This document shows, piece by piece, positions 1 through 10,999 of a DNA stretch of 64,000 bases (position 1 is the stretch's first letter; every line of letters begins with the position of its first letter). The notes beneath the pieces are model-generated. The model saw nothing but the letters and a program-made list of their open reading frames with translations, did not search any database and was not told where the DNA came from. Source of the DNA: Tetradesmus obliquus. Taxonomy: Eukaryota > Chlorophyta > Chlorophyceae > Sphaeropleales > Scenedesmaceae. The position numbers and the translations under genes were made by a program. The DNA lies in assembly GCA_030272155.1 (NCBI GenBank), contig CP126195.1, positions 4,881,001 to 4,945,000 of the forward strand, written 5' to 3'.

Positions 1-263
1 TGGCTTCAGGCAGAGTGCGTGTGGGCATGCACAGATGAAGATACGCAGTACAGTGGTGTGTAAGTGTCTGCAGCTTGAACCATGGCCTGGCGCTAGTTTC
101 CGCCCGTCGCCGCCTCCCTGACACCCCGTCATCCTGTGCAGGTGTTGATGGCAGGAGATGTGCAGGCGCATGGGGTATCCCTATCATCACACACACCCCT
201 TGCTTGACTTAAGCATCAACACATCACGCGTAGCTCATTTATTCATTTATTTATTCGTTGCAG

Positions 264-3200
264 GTGTTGAGGCCGGCAAGACGGTGTTCTACCGTGTGGG
301 TGACCCACGCTACGGCTGGTCCGACATCCGCAACTTCACATCCACACCCGATGCCTTCCCCTTTGCCATCACAGTCATCGCAGACTCAGGTGCGTGTATA
401 TGAGTACCGGCATTCCCCAAATTCCCCAACTCAACCAGACTGCACAGCCTGCTTGTGATAGCTGCTGCCAGTTGCCAATGGCTGTGCGCTAGCAGTGTCA
501 GATTAGCAGGCTATGCTCGGATGCTGCCACCTGTACACACGTCTAGTTCAGTGCACTGTACTGCACTGCCGTGGGTGCACTGGCTGTACAGCCAACATTT
601 TGGCATTGCCGTTGCTGGCGCTCAGCTGCTAACTTCACAAATACGAGCATGCTTGCTGCTTGCATGGAGCATAACTGGGCCTGACAGGTTGACCTGAACC
701 GTGGCTTGCACATGTGATGCTGTGCACAAGAACCGAGGCAGTTGGAACTGCCCAGCACATGCTGCTCTCAGTCCCATTTGTTTCTCCTACATACAATGGT
801 GCCGGCTTTGATGTGTCCATGCAGGCCAGACTCCCAACACAAGTGCTGTTGTTCAAGGTGCCCTGGCAAGGAATGCCAACCTGTTGCTCAACGTGGGGGA
901 TCTGGTGTACGCAGGCAAGTCAATCAACTGTTGATGCCAGTGCCGTGGACTCACCTTGCAGCAGTGAAGCTTCAGCTGGTGCACCAACAAGTGCTACAGC
1001 ACGCTTTGCTGTCAACTGCAACCCAGAGCTGTCATTATAAAAGCAAGCTATACAATGATCCCTTGAAGTCCAAGGCTGGTACTGAGTATGTTGCTTTGGC
1101 TTATTTTGCCTGAGGCCTCCAGCCAGGTAATACCCACACAAAGATTCGATGTGCTCATCACCATGTTGATAGACCACTGATCGTACTTCCATCGTGCAGG
1201 CAGTCTGCCACGTTGATGCCACTGCAACTGACAACCTGAAAGCCGTTAGAGTCCGCCTTGAACAGAGCCCTCTTATCAGCAGCTGAGCCTGTACACATGT
1301 ATGCTGCCGTTTGTGACTGCTGTCCCTACAGACACCTTTTCCGCCTATGGTCAAGAGGTGTGCTGGCTGCGCAAGCTGTTCAATGTCAACAGCAAGGCCT
1401 ACCACCTGGATCCCATCCCGGGGCCGTGCCCTGCAGAGCCCAAAGTGATCATCGAGGCCCCAACAGTCTGTGAGTAGCAGCATACTGGCCGAACCCACAG
1501 GTTGCTCTCCAGAGGTGGATGCAGCCACACCAGACATGATATTTTACACATGTATAATGTGCAGCAACACATGCACAATGTTTCCATTGGCAGGAAGCCT
1601 GCATTGGGAGCTGCGCCCTAGTCTGGATGTGGCGAGCTATTCACAGCTATCCATGTGCTGCAACATACCAGCTCAGGTTATTGCTTTGACTGCCTGCTGC
1701 TGTGTGCTGTCGTCACGCAGATTCGCCTAAGTGGGACACTTGGTAAGCCTCGCGCACTGAATTGCCAGAATCCCCCTATACAGCGCATGCTTGGTCAACC
1801 TTACAATGGCAGATCACATGCTGCTACCTGTCTGAACTTGTGGTCATGGCATGCCTTGTCGGTAATGCACATCACTGTTGTCTAGCTATAGAAGTGCAAA
1901 GATGCTGCAGTTCTCTTACAATCATAGTGCCGCACGCAACCGGCTGTGCAGCGTGACGAGCAACCTCAACAGGCCTTGGATATGTGCATCGCTGCTTTGC
2001 AGGGCCCGTCTGTTTGAGCCACTGTTCTCCCACATCCCAATCATGCAGGCAAGTTCGACCTTCTTGACACCATGCTGGCCTGTTGTGCTGCAGTAGCGCA
2101 CATGCCCCTCTGCTCATAAGCCTGGCCACAGCAATGAAAGATGCTTACAGATGCATACGGATGCATTACCAGCAGTGGTGTGTTGGCAGTATCGCATACA
2201 ATATTTGTTGAGCTGGGACGCGGTCCACACACGCAACAACATAAATCATGCACCCTTTGGGCCCTACCCCACCCTGCAGGTTGCTGGCAACCACGAGATT
2301 GAGCTGCAGCCTGACAACCGCACCTTCACAGCTTACAACACCCGCTACCCTCAGCCTCAGAACCCTGGCTCCTTCCAGATCAACACCAGCGCTGTCCCCG
2401 CCAACGTGAATGGCAGCGACAACAACCTGTACTCGGCTGCTGTCGTCCCAGGCATTGCAACAGTGGTGAGCTGTACTTTGTTTTATAACAACACAAATAT
2501 GCAACAGCGTGTAGTTGGATGCATGATGCCAGGTCAGCTCAGTGTGCTTCAGCAGAGTCTGGATGCAAATGTCTAGCATGGTGCCTGAATTGCACATGGT
2601 ACACATGCCATGCTATGCCAAGCGTCTGCTGCAGCAGTGCGCAACTTTGACCCTGGTGGGTCACGCACTGCGACGGCATGCTGAGCAACAATCCCTTGTT
2701 ACCGATGTGTTCAGTTGCATATATGTTGAGGCACGACCCTAACACCGGCAGAGGTCTTTCGTGCAGCTAGGCAACAATCCTACGGCATCGCATACATATG
2801 ACCCACCCCCAGGTTGTGTACACATGTGCTGCCTCCTCGCAGATCATGCTGTCGTCTTTCCAGCCCAACGTGACCTTTGGTGGTGCTGATGACCGCCAGC
2901 TTGGCTGGCTCAAGCAGCAGCTGGCTGCAGTGGACCGCAGCAAGACCCCCTGGCTGATCGTCAACTTCCACGTGCCATCTTACAGCACTGATGCGTGAGT
3001 GACGCCGCTGCTGGAAACAGCATCTTGGATGGCCAGCTCAGTTTTCTGCTCAGTTTTGCACAGGCACACACTGCTGTATGTCACCTAGCAAGAACTGAAC
3101 CGATGGCAATGACTTGGCAAGACAGCAGTTTGATTTGGCGTGCAATGAATTGGCGAGCAAGAAAGTTGATAACAGCAAACAAGTCAAAGGTAGAATCTGG

Positions 3201-5882
3201 TACCTTCATATGGAAATCTGGTACCTTCATATGGAAGTTGTGCTCATGGCCAATGCTCACTCTCTCATTCTCTGACAACTGCATCTGTGCTTGCCTTGCC
3301 TGATGTGGCAATCCTCAGGGGCACCTACAAGATCCTGGACTGCATGAGGCTTGCCTACGAGCCCCTGCTGCTGGAAGCCCAGGTGGATGTGGTCTTCAAC
3401 GGCCACGTGCATGTGAGTGCTGGCAGTGCCAGCCTGTACTCTAAATGAATACAGTGTAGCCCAGGTGGATGAAGCCAGCCTGCCTGTAGCCCAGGTGAAT
3501 GTGGTCTTCGACGGCCACGTGCATGTGAGTATTGTTGGCCACTTTCCAGTGCATACCTGCCGTGTACTGGCGTGTGATCCAGAGGGTGACGTGATCATCA
3601 CTCGTGTGATGTTTACACCAGCTTCCAGTGAATTCAGCAAGTACTGCCACTGCTACAGAGCAATCAATCACCTTGGTCATGATGCGGCATGGCATGACCC
3701 ATGCGGCACGCAAACAACCAGAGGAGTCAGAAATACTGCCAGAGTGGTCTGTGGAAGCCCTGGCAGGGGACTTCCCTGTCAACTGTTGACATGGTTCTGA
3801 CCATTGCAACGGGCTGCCAGACGTGAGAAACACTTTTCTGAACACAGCTGCTGGTTAATTTGCTATGTTGGATTTCTGCTATGGGCTACGCATGCTGTAG
3901 CCTTGGAATCATGCTACAAGATGTGATGCACATCTGCGCTGCCAAATGCTGAGTGCAAGCGGGTGTGAAAACATAACTTGCATCATTGCCCCTCTTGCCC
4001 CGTGCCTATGCCTGCAGGCCTATGAGCGGACCTACCCCGTTGCCAACTTTTCACGCAACGACTGCGGCATCGTGCATATTGTGGTTGGATGTGCTGGCAA
4101 TGATGAGGGGCTGAGCAATGTGGAGGGATGGATTGATGAGGTGGGGCTCACATGTGTATACAGCAGCTGCAGCTCAGCTCATTTTCAATACAGCGGCTGC
4201 AGCTCAGCTCAGTTTCATTACAGCGGCTGCAGCTGTCGACTGAACACAGGTGTGATACCATTGCTGGCTGTCAGTACAATTGTACCGGTGCACCCTGGCA
4301 GCAGGATCATGTCATGCTGATGCTGTGATGACACATGAGCAGCTGTGGGCCATGGTTGTGTCAGTGTGTGTGTGGGGGGAGGGGGGGGGTCAGCTACTGC
4401 CAGTTCATAGCCTGCAAATTGTCGGCCCTTTCTGTTCCAAGTACACTATCACTAGCAGTGCACGTATGGACACGAAAGGGCCTTGCACTGCACAGCAGAT
4501 AGCGACCACACTGCTGAGCATTTCAAGTTATGCCACACGAACTGTGTACACGTTTGATGTTGATCATACTTGTACAGATGATGCCGCTAGGGTGGCAAAC
4601 TCCAATGCAAGCTAGCTCACATGTGTGTGTACAGCTGTGGCAATATCTTCTGTGCCACTAAAAACATGTTTTGCCACCATGCTTCCCACCACAGGTCGCA
4701 TCCAACTCCTCAGGAGCTGCCGCCTACTGCACCAAGGGCCCCCAGACCCGCAAGTGGCCCAACTACCAGCCCCAAAAGTGCCTCACCTTCCAAGAAGACT
4801 TGCCGGGCCCCTACCACTACTGCCCCTTTGAAATGCCTAGCTGGGCCGCGTACAGAGACACCAGCTTTGGCTCGGGCACGCTCACCCTGCACAACAGCAC
4901 CACGGCCACCTGGGAGTTGTGAGTGCGACTGATCATAACATTACATTACGTTACATTACGTTACATCACAATACATTGCATTACATTACATCAGCAGCTG
5001 TCAGTCACTGGGCTCATGGCAGCATACACACAAGGGCATGAAAAGAGCCACATTTGGTTGCAGGAGCCACAATGCATGTAAAATGACAGCTTCAGGCGTG
5101 GAAATGCACAACTGCATGTCCTCCCTGTGGAAACTGTGTACACAAATAGTGTTCAATGGCCTGTGCATGTTCTCTCTGCCAGAGTCTGGCTAGCCCAGCA
5201 AGGCAGGCATGCTGCGACAGCCTGAATGTGAATGTCACACGACGGGAACGTTGCCCATTGCCAGAGTATTTATATCCCACAGCACTTCCTGGCATGCAGA
5301 TTGCTACAGCATCTTCATACATCAATCCAGCATTCTGCCGTCCTGTGCATCAGCTCACACCGCGCTTGCTCCTGCTACTTTTGTTGCCGCTTCACTTCAA
5401 ACGTACCCTCCTCCACCTTGACCCACAGCTATCGCACACAAGATGGCGCCAACACTGTCGCTGACCGCATGACCCTCACACGCACCCCAGACAAGTGTAA
5501 GGACGCATTCAAGGCTGCAGGCTCTCCTGCTTCATCCCCTCAGCCACCCTCCAGCCCAGCCAGTCCCTCCTCCGGCAGTAGCAGCACTCCCTCATCACCC
5601 TCATCTGCATCTCCCTCTGTCTCCTCACCCCCTGGTCCAGACAACAGCGACCCACCAACCTTCCAGCCCCTGCCTCCTCACCCGCGGCCCCTGCCTCCTC
5701 ACCATCTCTCGCCTTGGCCCCAGCGCCCCAATCTGATAGCACTGCCAGCAGCGGCACTGCTGGTGGCAGCGCTGCTATTGGCAAGTGAGGCCCTGCTGTA
5801 CTACAGCATATGTACAACGACGAATTCTGGACAAAGCCAGGATCCCAAAAGACGCTGGTCATGTGTCACAGTACTAGTGTGA
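264..5882 (+). CDS. Purple acid phosphatase (metallophosphoesterase), 5'-partial, multi-exon
   Basis: Dinuclear-metal phosphomonoesterase, normally secreted or vacuolar, releasing phosphate from organic esters. Exons read: 264-389, 835-914, 1332-about 1470, one or two unclear exons near 1594-1676, 1721-1742, 2003-2048, 2280-2465, 2843-2994, 3319-3412, 4018-4140, 4695-4918 and 5429-5882. The metal-ligand motifs appear in order: IADSG (exon 264), GDLVYA (exon 835), GNHEIE (exon 2280), VNFHVP (exon 2843) and GHVH (exon 3319), then the usual C-terminal YERT/CG-VHI/PSWAAYR blocks and a YRTQDG segment. Exon phases agree except around 1470-1721, where I could not settle the model. Two introns use GC donors (CAG|GCAAGT at 915 and 2049). 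The N-terminal domain and start lie left of the window. The tail after about 5515 is Ser/Pro-rich. In the frame used it ends with a hydrophobic Leu/Ala stretch; a second frame is also open and ends earlier in SAAIGK-stop (about 5788). Family identity is secure; substrate and location are inferred. Confidence 0.93.
3194..3235 (+). repeat. Two tandem copies of a ~20-bp unit in a PAP intron
   Basis: Perfect tandem duplication of a 20-21 bp unit containing GGTACC and CATATG, inside the intron between exons 2843-2994 and 3319-3412. Confidence 0.85.
3486..3530 (+). repeat. Echo of the GHVH exon end plus its 5' splice site
   Basis: Copy of 3374-3418, offset 112 bp, with two substitutions over the 43-bp core and an intact GTGAGT donor after the CAT of GHVH. 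Both substitutions change residues (D to N and N to D around VVF) but leave the metal-binding GHVH. A shorter third copy of the AGCCCAGGTGGATG core lies at 3456-3470. The copies sit in the intron downstream of the real exon. Confidence 0.85.
4159..4238 (+). repeat. 30-bp tandem repeat, ~2.7 copies
   Basis: Units at 4159-4188, 4189-4218 and a partial unit at 4219-4238, each starting TACAGC(A/G)GCTGCAGCT. They lie just downstream of the donor ending exon 4018-4140. The intron also carries a GT run followed by a G-rich tract near 4368-4390. Confidence 0.85.
4936..4993 (+). repeat. Pentanucleotide ACATT/ACGTT repeat
   Basis: About ten degenerate copies of a TTACA/TTACG pentamer immediately after the splice donor ending exon 4695-4918. 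Simple sequence repeat within an intron. Confidence 0.85.
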
Positions 5883-6020
5883 CAGATGCGTGCAGGTGAT
5901 CCTGTGCCCCTGCACCTCAGGCTGGTAGCCCTGCCAGCAGCGGCACTGCGGGCGGCAGCGGCAACCCCTCTCTGTCCACCCCTGCTGGCAGCGCTGCTAT
6001 TGGCAAGTGAGGCCCTGCGG
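5739..6020 (+). repeat. Duplicated 3' end of the PAP coding region
   Basis: 5739-5800 and 5928-6020 share a GC-rich segment that in one frame encodes ASSGTAGG...SAAIGK-stop. The second copy has an extra ~33 bp in the middle and follows a plausible acceptor (CCTCAG at about 5919), so it could serve as an alternative last exon. The tract after each copy (GTGAGGCCCTG) is shared too. Confidence 0.7.
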
Positions 6021-6189
6021 CGCCTGCAGCTGCTCAGCATAAGTTGTTGTGTGATTGACCCGATGAATGGGGCAGATTGGATCCATGGCTTGCGGTTCTG
6101 TGTCATGCGGTTCTTGAGAGGCGTAGATGCCTTCTGCCTGAGGCACTGCACTTTGTCAAAGTTGGCAGAAGCCATGAGTTTGGAATGTC

Positions 6190-6760
6190 ATTGAGGGCGA
6201 ATTGTTGATGTCTCCTTTGTTGCTTGATGTCTAGGCAGCAGTTGCTTTTAAAACCATAAATTTATGGTCGCGACGTGAATGTTGCTAGTGGTTCATTGGT
6301 GGTCTCGTCATAAATAACTCTAGATCTAGCCCCTAGTTCAGAAGCATATGCAGTGTTTGTCAGCAGAGAGTTTCTGCGGATGCATTTTGAGCACGCACCA
6401 ATGCTTCTTGTTTGTAAGTATGCTACATAACGGATTGCTTGCTGTACTACAGCATCTGTGACAGAAAAGTGCAGATCATTGGGGGTGCATTGTTGATGCC
6501 TCCAGGGGGAAATACTTGGTTGGTTGATGGCTAGGCCACAGTTGCAGTGATGCTCACCGTGAGCATCATGACGGCGTCATAATCAATGCTAGTGGTCATT
6601 GATGGTTTCGTCATAAATTAGTCAAGGCCTTAGTTCAGCAGCATATGCAGTGTTTGTCAGCAGAGAGATTTTGCGGATGGGTTTTCAGCATGCATGTATG
6701 CTTCTTGTTTATCATGTGCTCAATGTAGGATGGCTGCTGTACTACAGCATCTGTGACAAT
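6190..6760 (+). repeat. Two ~290-bp tandem units downstream of PAP
   Basis: Units at about 6190-6480 and 6482-6760 share an opening (TTGTTGATG...TTGATGTCTAGGC), a middle (AGCATATGCAGTGTTTGTCAGCAGAGAG) given here only by position 6342-6370 and 6640-6667, and an end (CTGTACTACAGCATCTGTGACA, near 6443 and 6733). The end segment also occurs at about 5798 after the first PAP stop, so the array probably grew from the gene's 3' end. The tract could be 3' UTR. Confidence 0.7.
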
Positions 6761-7649
6761 AAGGTGCAGGTGACTGATGCTTCTGACATGGTGCTGTTAG
6801 TTGTCTCTGGCAATATTTGGGTTTGCAGGCTGGCTGCTGGATTGATTGCTGACTACCTTGTGCACACCTTATCCTTGCTTGGAGCTGTACAGCTGTACAG
6901 CACAAGTGCTCCCTCCTCATCCCCCTCACCCTGTCCTTCTAGCCGCTTCTGCAGCTGTGGGGTGCGGGGCCGATGGCCACGTCAGCTACAGCTTGAATGG
7001 TAACAAGCTGATGATCAAGCTGATCCGGATCCTCAGCATGTCGAGTACTTGATAGCAAGCCGTCATGAGAGTTACCCGGCACACAAGGCCTCAACGTAAG
7101 AACGAGCATGTAACCAAGACCAATAACACCTGCCAGCCTGCAAGCCAGCTGGGACAGCAGTTGCAACTGCCAGTAAAGGAATACAAGCAGCTTCTGAGCT
7201 GCCACAGTCCTGTTAACTCCTGCAACGTTGCAGCTGACTTGGCTGCGTAACATGCGACATCTTGTCAACAAAAACAAAATGACACAGCTGCAGTCACAGC
7301 AGCAACTTAATGCTGCACTGGGAGAGTTCGGTGTCCGAAACTGCCTGCCTTGCAGCAAACAAAAGCACGTGCCCTGCAGGAACAAGAACCGGTTGCTTTG
7401 CAGGAAACACAAACGCTGCAGCGCGCTGTGCAAACAAGATGTGGCAGTACGTTGCAGGATGCTGGCCACACCTGCACCCACAGCACCACATCACACAAGT
7501 TTCCACTATGCAGCAGTTGCTACAGTTGCTCGCAGACGTAGCACAGGCACTGCTAGCCAAGCATAACGCACGCTTGCTTGACTGCTGCTCAGCAGAATAG
7601 CTACATGCAGCTGCAAACAGCGCCTGCATGGCTGCACGGCCACAACCTC

Positions 7650-7650
<1 letters not shown>

Positions 7651-7703
<53 letters not shown>
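7651..7703 (+). repeat. (CTG)n trinucleotide run
   Basis: About 17 uninterrupted CTG units between PAP and the Tic20-like gene, outside any coding exon I can support. Confidence 0.95.
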
Positions 7704-7704
<1 letters not shown>

Positions 7705-8600
7705 ACACACTAAACCCCTGACCACCTTGTAGAGGCGTAACACCAGCACACCCAAAGGCCCTGGCAGCGCCACCACCACCCAAGGTCATTAGCAGTCGCA
7801 CATGCGCCTCAACCACCGGCACACTTGCCGCAACCTCCACTTGCATTCAAGGCAGCAGCCCCTTGGCTGCTCGCCAGCCCCATTCAACCTGCCCAGTAGC
7901 AGCTGCAGCAGACGCCCGGCTTCTGCTGCTGCTGTTGCTAACTTCGGCGGCAGCTGCAGCAGCCAGACGTCCTGCTGCTCCCCAGCCCAACTCCTGGCGG
8001 CACAGCTGTGCTTGCTGCTGCTGCTGCCGCTGCTGCTTTTCAGAGCAACCTGCAGCTGCTGCTTTAGGCCCCCATCTGCTCTGCCTGCTCGATCTGCATG
8101 TAGACTCCCTCCGAGATCAGCGGGATCTCACAGTACCAGCCCCTGCGGCAGCAGCAGCGGCAGCAGCAGCAGCGGCATCAGCAGTGAAGTGTTGTCGCAA
8201 TTTTGCCGCAAAGTTGTCACATGCAAAGGACGTGTGTCAAGCGATGCTGTTGACACGGCTGATGCAACTTGCAGCAGAGCCCCATGCCACTACTTGTGCA
8301 CAAGCCCCTGAAAAGATGATGGAAGATGATGAGGCTTTTGTTCCTGCTGTCGGGTGTGTACATGATGAGGCCAGCGGTTTCTTCAAGTACACACCGAACA
8401 GCAGGAGCACAAGCAAGCCGCCAACCCGACTGCACTGGCTCAGCCAACACCTGCCAGCATGCAGCTGTACTTCCTTGCCGCCATCACACCCCCTAAGCTA
8501 GAGGCTGGCCTGGTGCCTTGGCTGCTCTCACAATCCGTACTACCATAAAGGCTAATGTGCCCTTCCTCATCCCTCTCATCCATCTCCCCTGCTGCCATTG

Positions 8601-8650
8601 TCTACTGACATCAAGCAGAAAAAGAGGCACTACATCAGCAGCAGCAACAC
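8601..8650 (-). repeat. Decayed echo of the end of Tic20-like exon 4
   Basis: About 50 bp resembling 8721-8770, the last codons of the gene and the stop/donor, offset 120 bp. The copy has an in-frame TAG where the gene has TAC and a GTCAGT where the gene has GTGAGT, so it looks non-functional. Confidence 0.65.
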
Positions 8651-8725
8651 AACCCCCACGCCCTCCCTTCCCCACCCGCATCCCCTGGCTGACAGCCCAC
8701 CCCACCCCTCCTTCTCCCGCCTCAC

Positions 8726-10999
8726 TCACATGAAGCAGAAGAAGAGGCAGTACATGACCAGCAGGAACACGAACCAGAACATGAGCGCGTAGAAGAGGTC
8801 GGACCAGGGCGTCCACAGCACGCCAAAGGGCAGGTTCTCCTCAACCACGATCAGGATCATGGCCACGATGTCCAGCATCACGCCCTGTACGGCAGCAGCA
8901 GCAGCGGCGGCATGTCAGTCCCGTCAAACAGCGCACGCAGTGTGTACTCAGCGGAGAAGCCATGCTACAGCATGCGTCACAAAGCATGCAGCAAAGCACA
9001 AGCGCAGGTGATGTTGTCTTCCTAGCGGTAGTAGCGCGCTGTAGCAGGGTGCACCAATGAATGCTTGAAACCCTGATGCTCCTCCATAGACGCGCTTAAC
9101 GTGCTCAACCCTCACCATCATGATGTGGTAGCGCGCCACGTGCGGGATCTTCTTGTTGCGCACGATGCCCAGGTAGGTGCCGAAGAAGATGATGAGGGGG
9201 GCCCACTCGTGGATGTAGAACCAGTGCTCAAAGGGCTCTGGGGGAGAGAGAAAGAGCAGGACAGTGATACAACAGGTTGTGAGCAGGTGGATGCAGAATC
9301 AGTGATCAGACGGCTCTGGGGGGCAGCGGTGAGGCGACAGCACAGCAGGACAAAGACAAGCGGCAGAAAGACGTCAAAAAGACGAGCAGTCAGGCCAGTG
9401 CTGAAGCAGCCGAGATCGTGAGGTAGTGAGGAACTCAACAGGCAGGCAAGCTGTCCAGCTGTCGGTGGGGCAACACTGGTTCTTTTCAACAAAGCCGCCA
9501 TGAACGCATCAGGCCCACCTGTGAAGTACTCGGTCCACGCAAACACCGGGAAGCGCTCAATGAAGTAGACCGTCTTCTCCGTCACATCCACCCAGGGCAG
9601 CATGTACAAGATGGCGGCACACAGCTTCCGCACGCCTTGATCACCTCTCACAACATTTCAGACCACTGTGACCCTCCCAACACCAGCCCAGGCCCACCCT
9701 GAAAAGTCTTATCAGAATATCACCATGAACTCTGAACTCAGCACCATGAACATCCCATCAAGCACGCACCTGTGAAGTACTCGGTCCACGCAAACACCGG
9801 GAAGCGCTCGATGAAGTAAACTGTCTTCTCCGTCACGTCCACCCAGGGCAGCATGTACAGGATGGCCGCACACAGCTTCCAGCCCCATGCCATGCCCCCT
9901 TCATTGCGGCCAAACTTCCAGTCCTTCTTCTGCTCGTCATCTTCATTCTCTGCAGCATCACCCGCCTGGCGCACCACCACGGTCTGCGGATGGGAGGTTA
10001 GACGCCAGCGGCGGCAGCAGCAGCAGTAGCAGCAGCAGCAGCAGGGACGGTGGTGCAAAGTACGAACATGCTGTTGGGTTATGCATGCTGCTGGTTGGTT
10101 TGCCCAGCACAGCCATGGGCTGCAGTTGAGCAGGAATGCCTACCAGCAGCAACAGCAGCAGAAACTGATGTTGCATGCGGGGTCAATCAGCTGCAACACT
10201 GCTTGGCTGCTGTACAATCAACACACAAGATCTACTGGGCTGCTGCGGCATGTTGATGATGAGGCATTTCTGATTGCTGAGCCTGGATGCAGCCTTTTGC
10301 TACAACTGCCTGCCACTGGACAGTGGGTGCAGCTGATTTGCCATTACACTGTTGCTGCTGCACATCTGTTGAACTATCAGCCATTTCACATAGCTGCATT
10401 TGCTTGCACAAGAACTAGGACACAGTAACTGGGACTCTGCGAGCCGCAGCGCTCTTTTTTAAGTAGCGCTGACTGCATTGAGATGCACCATTTCTTGTGA
10501 CACTTCAGCACTGCCTGGTGCTGCAAGTGCTGCAGCATTGCTGTATGTTGCACTGACATCCCACGCTGCGCACTGCCTGAAGCTGCTGCATCTGTTCAGT
10601 CCAACAGCAGCCAAGCGACCTCTACTAAATGCTTTGAACGCCTACTGCTCACCACAAGCCATTACCAACATAACAAGAGCAGATAGTACAATTGCAGTCG
10701 TATGCTGCTGGTGTGCTCACCTTTCTGCTGGAACATGGTTGCCGCTGCTGCAAAAGGCTGCTGTGTCTGCTGCTGCTGAGGCCTGAGAGCAAACAATCAT
10801 TAAAATTAGTCCAATCCTGCACCCCAAGCGTATTGCTGCAGCTCCTGTGTGCGGATGTACCTGTCTGCAGTGTGCTGCTCCTTACTCCTGGGCACAGTGC
10901 TGCTGCTGGCCGAAGTGGCTGCCTCGCTACCCTAGATCCAACACATTTATTTGCTAGCTGCATGCCCGGCCTGCAGCCCAGCACCCCGCTGCAGGCCAT
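8726..10999 (-). CDS. TIC20: Tic20-family chloroplast protein-import membrane protein
   Basis: Four exons on the minus strand: 10999-10721, 9983-9770, 9237-9116 and 8884-8726. They join in phase to 257 residues, about the usual Tic20 length. Exon 1 is a basic, Ser/Arg-rich presequence typical of a chloroplast transit peptide. Exon 2 opens with an acidic linker (ENEDDEQKKD), then the first membrane segment. Exons 3 and 4 give the remaining segments, with the diagnostic YLGIVRN followed by a RYH-MM stretch equivalent to RFNAMQ in Tic20. Tic20 forms part of the inner-envelope TIC channel for preproteins. The last codons FCFM-TGA coincide with a perfect donor (CAT|GTGAGT), so a further exon is possible, though I found none. 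A second copy of the core of exon 2 lies in the intron at 9519-9627. The specific Tic20 subtype is not determined. Confidence 0.82.
9287..9324 (-). repeat. Decayed echo of the start of Tic20-like exon 3
   Basis: Resembles 9209-9246 (exon 3 start plus its CCCCCAG acceptor), offset 78 bp, with roughly six mismatches. It lies upstream, in sense, of the real exon. Confidence 0.65.
9519..9627 (-). repeat. Duplicate of Tic20-like exon 2 core, synonymous changes only
   Basis: 109 bp matching 9770-9878 with six differences. All six are synonymous in the Tic20 frame (ATC/ATT, GTT/GTC, ACA/ACG, GAC/GAT, CTG/TTG, GCG/GCC). The donor side remains splice-like (ACAG|GTGGGC versus ACAG|GTGCGT). Upstream of the copied AAG the match stops and I see no strong acceptor. 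Offset between copies is 251 bp. Confidence 0.92.

Larger units (their letters stand above)
6761..8725. other. Region between PAP and the Tic20-like gene; no firm gene
   Basis: Low-complexity CAG/CTG-rich DNA. A possible plus-strand reading at about 7380-7600 has a glutamine/leucine coiled-coil look and ends near 7600, but no splice model joins it to anything. Ser/Ala/Cys-rich open frames at 7800-8500 are what any CTG-rich tract yields. Part of the region is probably 3' UTR of the minus-strand Tic20-like gene. Confidence 0.4.

Noticed and set aside
920..1537. 205-codon minus-strand frame within PAP
   Set aside because: Antisense to PAP exon 1332-1470 and spanning introns; composition is not protein-like.
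4159..4238. CRISPR-like direct repeats
   Set aside because: Units are contiguous without spacers, in a eukaryotic intron.
7863..8501. 212-codon plus-strand Ala/Leu/Cys-rich frame
   Set aside because: Expected from CTG/CAG-rich DNA; no motif and no splice support.
9519..9878. Assembly artefact as the explanation for the Tic20 exon copy
   Set aside because: The copies differ at six sites and have different flanks, which a simple collapse or duplication error would not produce; long reads would settle it.
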